From DATADD01 sp046262355 (GTDB lineage Bacteria > Actinomycetota > CADDZG01 > WHSQ01): a stretch of 64,000 bases of DNA. The stretch spans positions 1 through 64,000 of the forward strand of contig JBHEMX010000093.1 in the NCBI GenBank assembly GCA_046262355.1, written 5' to 3'. The notes beneath the pieces are model-generated. The model searched no databases and had not been told where the DNA came from. It worked only from the letters and a program-made list of their open reading frames with translations. Numbering within the stretch: the stretch's first letter is position 1; each line of letters starts with the position of its first letter. A program made the translations under genes and the position numbers. Positions 25,474 to 32,923 of this stretch are shown here, piece after piece.

Positions 25474-26646
25474 CTACGGCTGCGCGCTAAACGGCGTTTC
25501 CAACCCCGAGGCGAGCCCCCCGGCAGCGTGCCCGTTGCCGCCGGCGCTCCCCCGGATGCTGCCTGTGACGGGCGCGAGCGTCTCGGCGATGAAGGCCTCG
25601 ACCAGGTCCCGGGCGACGTTGTCGGCGTACTGCACGGGCGGCGACTTCATGAAGTAGGCGCTGGGCCCGAGCAGCGGGCCACCGATGCCCCGGTCCAGCG
25701 CCAGCTTGGCGCAGCGGACCGCGTCGATCACGACGCCCGCGGAGTTGGGAGAGTCCCACACCTCGAGCTTGAGCTCCATGGAGATCGGCACGTCGCCGAA
25801 CTCGCGGCCTTCGATCCGGATGTAGGCCCACTTGCGGTCCTTGAGCCACGGGACGTGGTCGGAGGGGCCGATGTGGATGTCCTCGGCATCGATCCCCGCC
25901 GAGATCTGCGACGTGACCGATTGGGTCTTGGAGATCTTCTTGGACGTCAGTCTCTTGCGCTCGAGCATGTTCATGAAGTCCATGTTGCCGCCGAAGTTGA
26001 GCTGGTACGTGTGGTCTATGACCACGCCGCGGTCCTCGAAGAGCTTGGACAGCACCCGGTGCGAGATCGTGGCGCCTACCTGGCTCTTGATGTCGTCTCC
26101 GATGATCGGCACGCCACGCTGTTCGAAGCGGCGCGCCCAGTCGTCGGTGGTCGCGATGAACACGGGCATGCAGTTGACGAGCGCCACTCCGGCCTCGAGG
26201 GCCTGCTCCGCGTAGAAGCGGGCGGCGTCTTCCGAACCTACGGGAAGGTAGTTGATCAAGACGTCCGTCTCGGTGCTGCGAAGGACCTCGACGACGTCGA
26301 CCGGCGCCGCATCGGATTCGGTGACGACCTCCTTGTAGTACTTGCCCAGCCCGTCGAGCGTCGGGCCCCGGAGCACCTCGACACCGGCATGAGGTGGCTC
26401 GAAGAACCTCGTTGTGTTGTTGGGCTCGACCCAGATGGCGTCTGAGAGGTCGAGGCCTACCTTGTCGGCGTCGACGTCGAACGCGCACGAGAACTCGATG
26501 TCTGAAACATGAAGACCGCCGAGAGCCACGTGCATCAGCCCGGGGACCCGCTCGTCGGTGCGAGCCTTCGCGTAGTAGCCGACGCCTTGGATCAGCGAGG
26601 AGGCGCAGTTTCCGACCCCCACCACTCCAACTCTGACCTTCGTCAT
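25474..26646 (-). CDS. ino1: inositol-3-phosphate synthase
   Basis: 390 residues. It converts glucose-6-phosphate to 1D-myo-inositol-3-phosphate, the entry to phosphatidylinositol lipids and mycothiol. The NAD-binding start VRVGVVGVGNCASSLIQG and the family segments NYLPVGSEDA, GDDIKSQVGATISHR, LNFGGNMDFMNM and LKLEVWDSPNSAGVVIDA identify the actinobacterial (Rv0046c) type. It lies 18 bases after padR on the same strand, the same pairing as in mycobacteria, so it is probably controlled by that repressor. Mycothiol-linked genes at 37509 and 50933 fit with it. Confidence 0.96.
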   Translation of the reverse strand: MTKVRVGVVGVGNCASSLIQGVGYYAKARTDERVPGLMHVALGGLHVSDIEFSCAFDVDADKVGLDLSDAIWVEPNNTTRFFEPPHAGVEVLRGPTLDGLGKYYKEVVTESDAAPVDVVEVLRSTETDVLINYLPVGSEDAARFYAEQALEAGVALVNCMPVFIATTDDWARRFEQRGVPIIGDDIKSQVGATISHRVLSKLFEDRGVVIDHTYQLNFGGNMDFMNMLERKRLTSKKISKTQSVTSQISAGIDAEDIHIGPSDHVPWLKDRKWAYIRIEGREFGDVPISMELKLEVWDSPNSAGVVIDAVRCAKLALDRGIGGPLLGPSAYFMKSPPVQYADNVARDLVEAFIAETLAPVTGSIRGSAGGNGHAAGGLASGLETPFSAQP

Positions 26647-26664
26647 GCTTGCCTCCCAGTCTGC

Positions 26665-27297
26665 CTAGACGTCCGGGCCGTGCCGGACGGTTGTCTGCGC
26701 CGGCCGGGACACTTCGGCCGCCCTGGTCTTGTCGGAGCCGGAGTCGCCGGGCTCCCTCTCGTTCGTGATGAGCTCGTCGATCCAGCGGATGTCGCTCTCG
26801 GTCACGGCCATGTCGTGGTTCTGCAGGGACTGGGCGTAGCCGTCGATCCGCTCGTGATAGGTGCGCATGTTCGCCCGGAACTCGGCCAGCTTCTCCTGGA
26901 GATAGGCGCGCCTGCGCTCGAGCAGGGCCAGGCGCTTCTCGGGCCTCAGGTAGCGGAAGAAGGCGAGCTTGAGCGTGAAGTGCTCCGCATCCACCGCCGC
27001 TGCGCTTTCCTCGAGGAGGCTCGTGAAAAGCTCCTCGCCTGCCCCCGTGATCCGATAGACGGTCCGGCGCCGCCCTCCGCCCAAGCCGGCCTTGGCGCTG
27101 CGCCCCCGGGTCTCGGCCTGTCCCTGGACCGCACCAGAGCGCGCCAGGCGCCTGAGCGTCGGGTACAGAGAGCCCCACGACACCTGCCACAGCGGGCCCA
27201 GCATGGCTCCGAGTTGTTTGCGCAGCTCATATCCATGCATCGAGCGCTCTTTGAGCAATCCGAGGACGGCGAGGTCCAGGGTTCCCGAGTGCTTCAC
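26665..27297 (-). CDS. PadR-family transcriptional regulator
   Basis: 210 residues. The N-terminal winged helix of the PadR type begins DLAVLGLLKERSMHGYELRKQL, with a second conserved part SWGSLYPTLRRLARSG. The C-terminal half is helical (LALLERRRAYLQEKLAEFRA), the dimerisation arm of PadR_1-type proteins. A perfect 9-bp inverted repeat lies 26 bases before its start, so it probably represses itself and ino1. It is the positional equivalent of mycobacterial Rv0047c. The ligand is unknown. Confidence 0.9.
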   Translation of the reverse strand: MKHSGTLDLAVLGLLKERSMHGYELRKQLGAMLGPLWQVSWGSLYPTLRRLARSGAVQGQAETRGRSAKAGLGGGRRRTVYRITGAGEELFTSLLEESAAAVDAEHFTLKLAFFRYLRPEKRLALLERRRAYLQEKLAEFRANMRTYHERIDGYAQSLQNHDMAVTESDIRWIDELITNEREPGDSGSDKTRAAEVSRPAQTTVRHGPDV

Positions 27298-27323
27298 CGA
27301 AAGGCCCCTTCAGCTATCGAGAC

Positions 27324-27344
27324 GATATATCGACACGATATATC
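27324..27344. promoter_or_regulatory. putative PadR operator
   Basis: A perfect inverted repeat: GATATATCG at 27324-27332, spacer ACA, CGATATATC at 27336-27344. It is strikingly AT-rich for this GC-rich region and lies in the padR/DUF5318 divergent spacer (27298-27480), next to the padR start. Each 8-base core, GATATATC, is itself a palindrome. Symmetry, composition and place suggest the binding site of the adjacent PadR protein; binding has not been shown. Confidence 0.65.
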
Positions 27345-27480
27345 AAGCGCTCGGGGTGGAGAACCGGGTTCGGGCCGCCGAACCTCGGAGGGACCAGCCC
27401 CTCGCTGCGGTCCGTCCCCGCGGTGCGCCTTCGCAAGACCCGGCCGAGCCGCCGCGCCGAGGGCGGTTTACCATCGTCTC

Positions 27481-27963
27481 ATGTCCGAGACCGGCCGCTC
27501 CTTCGACCCCAGGCGCCCGCCGCGCCTTGACGGCCCCACCGTCGACTACAGCCTGGCGCGCCGCTCCACGATCGCGGCGCTCAAGCGAGGCCGGCTGCAC
27601 ACCGGCGACGTCTGCGACGCCCATCCCGAGCTCATCCGGGCCGCCAAGAACATCGGCAAGGACTCAGACGGGCGTTGCCCGGTGTGCTCGCACGAGGCCC
27701 TGCGCCGGGTCCGCTACGTCTACGGCGACGACCTGCGGCACAACAACGGGCGTGTGGTGTACCCGGAAGAGTGGCTGGACGAGCTGCGGCGCTCGCACGA
27801 GCAGTTCACCTGCTATGTCGTGGAGGTCTGCGTCGACTGTTCTTGGAACCACCTCTTGCGCTCGTACATGACGGGCACGCGCTGGGCGCGTCCGGCGCGC
27901 CGGGCGGCCGGCGAGGACGGCCCGGTCGGCGAGCGCGAGGAACGCTCCGACCCGAGCAGTTGA
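27481..27963 (+). CDS. DUF5318 zinc-ribbon protein
   Basis: 160 residues. Two Cys pairs (CPVCSHEALRR near residue 63 and CVDCSWNHLLRSYM near 118) form a likely zinc ribbon. The segments DYSLARRSTIAALKRGR and DVCDAHPELIRAAKNIG are typical of this actinobacterial family (Rv0049 position). The function is unknown. ATG at 27481 is used; the frame is open upstream but crosses padR. It overlaps the GNAT gene by 1 base (TGATG). In mycobacteria ponA1 follows this gene; here it does not. Confidence 0.8.
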   Translation: MSETGRSFDPRRPPRLDGPTVDYSLARRSTIAALKRGRLHTGDVCDAHPELIRAAKNIGKDSDGRCPVCSHEALRRVRYVYGDDLRHNNGRVVYPEEWLDELRRSHEQFTCYVVEVCVDCSWNHLLRSYMTGTRWARPARRAAGEDGPVGEREERSDPSS

Positions 27964-28433
27964 TGAGCAACTCGGCCACGATCCGAGAGCTCGGACCCCA
28001 CGACACCGGCGCGGCCTACCGCGTGATGGCGTCGCTGCGCGAGCTGTCCTCCGAGATCGAGTTCGTAACGCGGGTCAACGAGCTGCAGCGCCTCGAGGGC
28101 TACCGAGTGATCGGCTCCTTCGAGGACGGTGACTCCACCTGCGTCTCGGTTGCCGGGTTCAGGGTCGCCCACAACCTCGCGTGGGGCAGCTTCCTTTACG
28201 TCGACGACCTCGCGACCCTGCCGGAGCGCCGCGGACGGGGGCATGCGGGGGCACTCGTGGCGTGGCTTCACCACGAAGCCGCCCGGCTGGGTTGTGACGA
28301 GGTCCACCTCGACTCGGGGACCCACCGCCACGGAGCCCACCGCTTCTACTTCGGCCAGGGCATGCACGTCAGCTCGTTCCACTTCTCGGTCGAACCCCAG
28401 GCGCGCCCACGCGGCGCCGGGGAAAGCCCCTAG
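27963..28433 (+). CDS. GNAT-family acetyltransferase
   Basis: 156 residues. The acetyl-CoA loop is visible as LPERRGRGHAGALVAWLHHEA (motif A, R/Q-x-x-G-x-G/A type), preceded by the beta strand VDDLATLP. The C-terminal YFGQGMHVSSFHFSV is also GNAT-like. The substrate is unknown. ATG at 27963 is coupled to the DUF5318 stop. The last 65 bases overlap the 3' end of the glycosyltransferase on the opposite strand. Confidence 0.85.
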   Translation: MSNSATIRELGPHDTGAAYRVMASLRELSSEIEFVTRVNELQRLEGYRVIGSFEDGDSTCVSVAGFRVAHNLAWGSFLYVDDLATLPERRGRGHAGALVAWLHHEAARLGCDEVHLDSGTHRHGAHRFYFGQGMHVSSFHFSVEPQARPRGAGESP

Positions 28434-29640
28434 CGCTCGACCTGCGCGCGAGCGCGAGCCACGTGCCGACGGCGGCCCCCCCGAGCGCGACGTTCCTCCC
28501 CCCCAGGAGGGCAAGCGGCAGCGCATCGCCGGCGAGCAGGTCGTTGTAGAGAAACGGGTACAGCGCCTGACTGAGAGCGGCGGCCGGTGCCAGCAACAGG
28601 ATCGCGGGTCCGACGGAGGGGTGCTTGAAGGCGAGTGCGGCGGCGGCGAGCGCGCTTAGCCACAGCAGGAACTGGGGCGACAGGACGGTGCCGACCACCA
28701 TGGTCCCCGCCAGGGTGGCGAACAGCGCAGCCGCCAGGCGGGCCACATGGCCCCGCTCCACGAGGCGCGCCGTGAGCCACGTCCCGCCGCCGAGCGCGAC
28801 CACCGAGAGGGCGTCCGCGAACGCCTCGAGGCGCCCCGCCGCATCCGCCGCGACGTGGAACGCTCCGAAGTTGTACGCCACGGTGACGGGACGCCCGGTC
28901 TTGGCGAGCAGGAGCAACGCCAGGCCCCAGGTGCTCTCGACCTGGATGCCGCGCTCCGAGTGGTAGCCGAGCACGCTGTCCCACAACGCGTCGAGCGTGC
29001 CCAGCAACGGAAGCAGAGCGATCAGGACGACGCCTGCGACGCCTGCGACGAGCCGCCTCCTGTCTCCGGCACCGGTCCACGCGGCCGGCACCAGGAGGGC
29101 GGGATAAAGCTTCGCCAGGGCGCCGAGCGCGAGCGCTGCGCCCGCTCCGAGCCAGGACCTCGCCGTCGTGCGCTCGATCGCCCAGATCGTCGCGACCGCG
29201 GGCACGAGGTCGAGCCGTACGTACGCGATGGGCCCCAGCAGGGGGATCAGCACGACCCACGACCAGGCGCCGAGCAACGAGCCTCGCCGCCGAGCGATGA
29301 CGACGAGCCCGGCGAGCCCGGCGGCGTCCACCACGAGCATGGAGACGATGAAGCCGGTGCGATAGGAGTGCCCGCCGGATTCCCACGGGATGGGAGCGAC
29401 GAGGAACGGCAGCGCCGCAGGCGGGTATTCGATGCGCACCTCGGAGTAGGGGGCAAGCCCCTCGAGCGCCAGAGCGCCGCCCCAGAAGCGGTACCGCTCG
29501 GGGTCGCCTGTGATCTTGACCTCCGGCGCCCCGTAGGTCTGGGGGTGATCCGCGAGCCACGCTCCGAGCAGCCGGGTGACGACGAAGACGGTCAGCAACG
29601 CGACGCCGGCGCGCCGGCTCACCTCGAGGCGGGCCGGCAC
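28369..29640 (-). CDS. GT87-type polyprenyl-phosphomannose-dependent mannosyltransferase (DUF2029)
   Basis: 423 residues with about ten membrane helices. The family features are a periplasmic loop with EVRIEYPPAALPFLVAPIPW, the LDLVPAV motif and ALGALAKLYPALLVPA. Proteins of this DUF2029/GT87 group use polyprenyl-phosphate sugars to mannosylate envelope glycolipids; Rv0051 at the syntenic place belongs to it. The start is GTG at 29640. It lies 4 bases after the next glycosyltransferase gene in the same direction, forming a two-gene unit. The exact acceptor is unknown. Confidence 0.82.
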   Translation of the reverse strand: MPARLEVSRRAGVALLTVFVVTRLLGAWLADHPQTYGAPEVKITGDPERYRFWGGALALEGLAPYSEVRIEYPPAALPFLVAPIPWESGGHSYRTGFIVSMLVVDAAGLAGLVVIARRRGSLLGAWSWVVLIPLLGPIAYVRLDLVPAVATIWAIERTTARSWLGAGAALALGALAKLYPALLVPAAWTGAGDRRRLVAGVAGVVLIALLPLLGTLDALWDSVLGYHSERGIQVESTWGLALLLLAKTGRPVTVAYNFGAFHVAADAAGRLEAFADALSVVALGGGTWLTARLVERGHVARLAAALFATLAGTMVVGTVLSPQFLLWLSALAAAALAFKHPSVGPAILLLAPAAALSQALYPFLYNDLLAGDALPLALLGGRNVALGGAAVGTWLALARRSSARGFPRRRVGAPGVRPRSGTS

Positions 29641-29644
29641 TGCC

Positions 29645-30805
29645 TCAGAAGAACCACGCGCCGCTCGTGAAGACGACGACCCCGAGGGTCGCGAGGGGCG
29701 CCAGCGTCACGAGGACGAGGTCGTGCCACCCGGGACGCGCGCGCGTCGCGGCGGCGAGGAAGACGACCGCCGGAAACAGCGACAGGAGCATCCTCGGGAT
29801 GCTGAAGTACCAGGTGCTGGTCAGCAGCGAGGCCATCACTGCGCCCATGTACGCGGCGTAGCCCCACGCGCGTTTCCGCAGGGCCCACGCGACGAAGCCC
29901 ACGCCCAGCGCCGCGGCGACGATCTCGGCGCGCCACGCGAAGAGCCAGTTGGACGGATAGTCGACCCCGGACCACGTGTTCCAGGTGCTCACGAAGGAGC
30001 TCACGGGGTTCGTGAAGTCGCGGTACCACCCGAGCCGCTGGGCGGTGAGGAAGAAGAGGACGTCGCCCCTGGTCGCGCCGAGGTAGGCGCCGTAGGCGAT
30101 CACGGGCAGCACTGCGAGCGCGAGGCTGCCGAGCGCGGCGCGCACGCGGGCGCGCGCGAAATCGTGCTGAGAGAGGTACTCGACGACGAGTCCCAGCACC
30201 AGGAACAGGCCCACGGCGCGCGTCGCCACCGCGAGCGCCGCAGGCGGGCCGACGAGCTCCCAGCGGCGGCGGCGGGCGAAGAAGAACGCGGGGATGGCTC
30301 CGGCGAGATAGAGCGCCTCGCTGTAGGGGGCGACGAGGAACACTGCGGTGGGGAAGAGCGCGAGATAGAGGACGGCGCGCCGCCCCGCCCCCGCGCCGGC
30401 ATCGTGCTCGGCGAGCCTGAACAGGAACGCAAAGGCGACGAGCGAGGCCCCGGCCGAAACGATCAGTCCCGCGGCCGCGAGCGGAAGGCCGGCGACGCCG
30501 ACGAGACGAAGCAGGAGGGGAAAGCCCGGGAAGAAGGCGCCGTCGTTCGGTCCCGCGCCCGCGTACCCGCGCTCTGCGATGGCGAAGAAATGCGTGGCGT
30601 CCCAGCGCGCCCAGAGGTCGAGGAAGCCAACGGTGAGGCCTCCCCGGCTGGTGGCGAGGAACCACGCGCCTGCGTAGGCGACGACGAGGAAGACGACGCG
30701 CGTCAGCAGGAGGATCTTGCCCGCCTCCCGCCAGGACACGTCGAGCGTGCGCACGAGCGACGCGGCCGAGGTGCGGGCGCGAAGTTTCCGTGACGAGGCC
30801 TCCAC
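29645..30805 (-). CDS. polytopic mannosyltransferase, PIG-V-like
   Basis: 386 residues with about ten hydrophobic helices. WARWDATHFFAIAERGY and GAFFPGFPLLLRL match the luminal/periplasmic motif of PIG-V-like (COG5542) mannosyltransferases, which use a lipid-linked mannose. ALFPTAVFLVAPYSEALYLAG is another conserved loop. The start is GTG at 30805. It is paired with the GT87 gene immediately downstream, suggesting stepwise glycosylation of one envelope lipid. Family placement is by motif memory and could be GT39-like instead. Confidence 0.75.
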   Translation of the reverse strand: MEASSRKLRARTSAASLVRTLDVSWREAGKILLLTRVVFLVVAYAGAWFLATSRGGLTVGFLDLWARWDATHFFAIAERGYAGAGPNDGAFFPGFPLLLRLVGVAGLPLAAAGLIVSAGASLVAFAFLFRLAEHDAGAGAGRRAVLYLALFPTAVFLVAPYSEALYLAGAIPAFFFARRRRWELVGPPAALAVATRAVGLFLVLGLVVEYLSQHDFARARVRAALGSLALAVLPVIAYGAYLGATRGDVLFFLTAQRLGWYRDFTNPVSSFVSTWNTWSGVDYPSNWLFAWRAEIVAAALGVGFVAWALRKRAWGYAAYMGAVMASLLTSTWYFSIPRMLLSLFPAVVFLAAATRARPGWHDLVLVTLAPLATLGVVVFTSGAWFF

Positions 30806-31094
30806 GCTCGGACAAGCCTCGCACGTCGCCGCGTTCCCGTTCGGCGCGCGGCGCTGGGCGTGACTCTCATCGCGGCGCGCGCGATGTGCGCCGCGCCGCC
30901 AACCTGTCGCAGGCGCGGACTAGGCTGAAGCTCGTCGGATCGGTGATCCGCTCGGGCCGGGCCGTCGAAAGGGGGTGCTACCATCGTCGCTCGTCGCAGC
31001 GTTGCCGTTGCGAACGGTCCCCTGCCCTCGGCCGCAGGCGTACGCCCGCGGGAGGGCCTCGGAGCCAGGACGGCTCGAGTCCGGAGGAGGAATA

Positions 31095-31379
31095 GTGCGC
31101 AAGTACGAAGCCATGGTCATCGTGGACGCGCGCCTCGAAGAGGGCGACATCCAGAAGGCCGTCGACAAGACCCTCACGGTGATCACCGACTCCGGGGGTC
31201 AGGTCGGCAAGGTCGATCGATGGGGTGTCCGCAGGTTCGCCTACGAGATCGATCACCAGCACGAGGGCTACTACTTCGTGGCGGATTTCACAGCGCCCGA
31301 CGAGTCCGTCGACAGACTGAAGCGGACGATCCAGATATCCGACGAGTTCATCCGGGGCAAGATCGTCCGTCCTGAGTAG
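31095..31379 (+). CDS. rpsF: 30S ribosomal protein S6
   Basis: 94 residues. The family pattern is clear: VRKYEAMVIVDARLEEG, then WGVRRFAYEIDHQHEGYYFV and the RTIQISDEFIRGKIVR end. GTG at 31095 has the strong ribosome-binding site GGAGGAGG 4 bases upstream. An earlier in-frame ATG at 30975 gives a non-conserved lead. It is first gene of the rpsF-ssb-rpsR-rplI operon. Confidence 0.96.
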   Translation: MRKYEAMVIVDARLEEGDIQKAVDKTLTVITDSGGQVGKVDRWGVRRFAYEIDHQHEGYYFVADFTAPDESVDRLKRTIQISDEFIRGKIVRPE

Positions 31380-31408
31380 GGCGGGCGCCAGGCGGCAAGG
31401 AGAGGTTC

Positions 31409-31981
31409 ATGGCCAACAACAACGTGATCACGCTCGTCGGCAACATCACCGACGACCCGGAGCTGCGCTTCACGCCCGGCGGCGCAGCCGTCGCGAACTT
31501 CACGGTCGCGGTCAATCGGCGCCAGCCGGGTCAGAACGGCGGCTGGGAGGACAAACTGGACGGGTTCTTCCGCTGCAGCTGCTGGCGCGAGATGGCCGAG
31601 AACGTCGCGGAGTCCCTCCAGAAGGGCATGAGGATAGTGGTGACCGGACGGCTGCAGCAGCGCTCGTGGGAGGACCAGGAGGGCAACAAGCGCTCGGCCG
31701 TCGACATCCAGGTCGACGAGGTCGGCCCCTCGCTGCGCTGGGCCACGGCCGCGGTGCAGAAGTCGACGCGCACCTCCGGCGCCCAGCAGGGCGGCCAGGA
31801 TCCCTCCGGCGGCGCGCCGCGCGGCGGGGGACAGGGCGGCGACTGGGGCGCGGCACGCTCCGGCGCCGCACAGGGCCAAGGCGCCGCACAGGGCCAAGGC
31901 GGCGCACAGGGCGAAGGCCGGGGCGGGGACTGGGGCGCGCCGGCACCGGTCGGCGCGCCTGAAGGCGAAGCAGGCTTCTAG
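31409..31981 (+). CDS. ssb: single-stranded DNA-binding protein
   Basis: 190 residues. The OB fold is at about 1-120 (NNVITLVGNITDDPELRFTPGG, then FFRCSCWREMAENVAESLQKG). A Gly/Gln-rich disordered tail follows, containing three near-identical 6-residue units (AAQGQG type). The usual acidic DDDIPF-like tip that recruits repair proteins is weak: the chain ends GEAGF. Good AGGAG-like site upstream. It lies between rpsF and rpsR in the standard order. Confidence 0.95.
   Translation: MANNNVITLVGNITDDPELRFTPGGAAVANFTVAVNRRQPGQNGGWEDKLDGFFRCSCWREMAENVAESLQKGMRIVVTGRLQQRSWEDQEGNKRSAVDIQVDEVGPSLRWATAAVQKSTRTSGAQQGGQDPSGGAPRGGGQGGDWGAARSGAAQGQGAAQGQGGAQGEGRGGDWGAPAPVGAPEGEAGF
31865..31918 (+). repeat. 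three 18-bp tandem repeats inside ssb
   Basis: Three consecutive 18-base units of the form GCCGCACAGGGCCAAGGC; the third differs at two positions. They encode AAQGQG, AAQGQG, GAQGEG in the flexible tail of SSB. Copy number could vary by slippage without frame change. Confidence 0.8.
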
Positions 31982-31984
31982 GCC

Positions 31985-32254
31985 ATGGCGAGAGACAGAG
32001 ATCGCAGAGGCTCAAAGCCCAAGTCGTCGAGCAAGGGTCCGATCAGGAAGAAGAAGAAGTTCTGCCAGTTCTGCGCCGACAAGGCCACCTACGTCGACTA
32101 CAAGGACATCGCGCTCCTGCGCCGCTTCCTCAGCGAGCGCGGCAAGATCAGGGCGCGCCGGGTCACGGGCAACTGCGCGCAACATCAGCGCTTCGTCGCC
32201 ACGGCCGTGAAGAACGCGCGCGAGATGGCGCTGATCCCGTACTCGAGCAGGTAG
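31985..32254 (+). CDS. rpsR: 30S ribosomal protein S18 (zinc-binding C+ form)
   Basis: 89 residues, basic. FCQFCADKATYVDYKD and TGNCAQHQRFVATAVKNAR carry the four-residue metal site (C-x-x-C ... C-x-x-H) of the zinc-containing paralogue, so no cysteine loss has occurred. RRFLSERGKIRARRVTG is the S18 core. The start ATG is 3 bases after the ssb stop. Confidence 0.96.
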   Translation: MARDRDRRGSKPKSSSKGPIRKKKKFCQFCADKATYVDYKDIALLRRFLSERGKIRARRVTGNCAQHQRFVATAVKNAREMALIPYSSR

Positions 32255-32264
32255 GAGACGTGGG

Positions 32265-32726
32265 GTGAAGGTGATCCTGTCCGACGACATCCAGCCGCTC
32301 GGCCGCAAGGGCGACGTCGTCACGGTCGCGGACGGCTACGCGCGCAACTACCTCGTGCCGAAGGGGCTCGCGCTCGTTGCAACCAAGGGCAGCTTGCGCC
32401 AGGCGGAGCAGATGCGTAGCGCGCGCGAAGAGGCGCAGCGCAAGGAGAAGGAGGCCGCGGCGCGCAAGGTCGCGGTCCTCGGCTCGCAGCCGGTCTACAT
32501 CTCGGCGCGCGCGGGTGAAGAGGGACGGTTGTTCGGCTCGGTCACTAGATCCGACGTCGCCCGCGCGGTCGAGGAGCAGCTGGGCGAGGTCGTCGACCGC
32601 CACAACGTGCGCCTCGACGACCCGATCCGCAAGCTCGGCGTGCACCAGGTCGAGGTCCATCTCCATGAAGAGGTCAACGCGCTCGTGAACGTCGAGGTCA
32701 TCTCGCACGACGAGGTCGAGGAGTAG
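32265..32726 (+). CDS. rplI: 50S ribosomal protein L9
   Basis: 153 residues. The N-terminal RNA-binding domain reads VKVILSDDIQPLGRKGDVVTV and GYARNYLVPKGLALVA, then a long charged connecting helix, then the C-terminal domain (RLFGSVTRSDVARAVEEQ and the IRKLGVHQVEVHLHEEV end). GTG at 32265, 10 bases after rpsR. It closes the ribosomal part of the operon; dnaB follows after a 197-base gap. Confidence 0.96.
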   Translation: MKVILSDDIQPLGRKGDVVTVADGYARNYLVPKGLALVATKGSLRQAEQMRSAREEAQRKEKEAAARKVAVLGSQPVYISARAGEEGRLFGSVTRSDVARAVEEQLGEVVDRHNVRLDDPIRKLGVHQVEVHLHEEVNALVNVEVISHDEVEE

Positions 32727-32923
32727 CAGCCTCAGGCGCGTAACCCACAGGGCGCGCCCGATATCCACATGTATTGGGGGCTTGTCCTCCACAGCTTCCT
32801 CCACATAGCGTCTGGGATCGGCTCTTGAGCCACGCTCGGCCCTCCCCGCCACTTCCCTCCGGCGTTCCGCCGAGAACCTGTCACACCACTGTGCGAACAT
32901 ACGTTCGGAGAGGAAGGAGCGAC

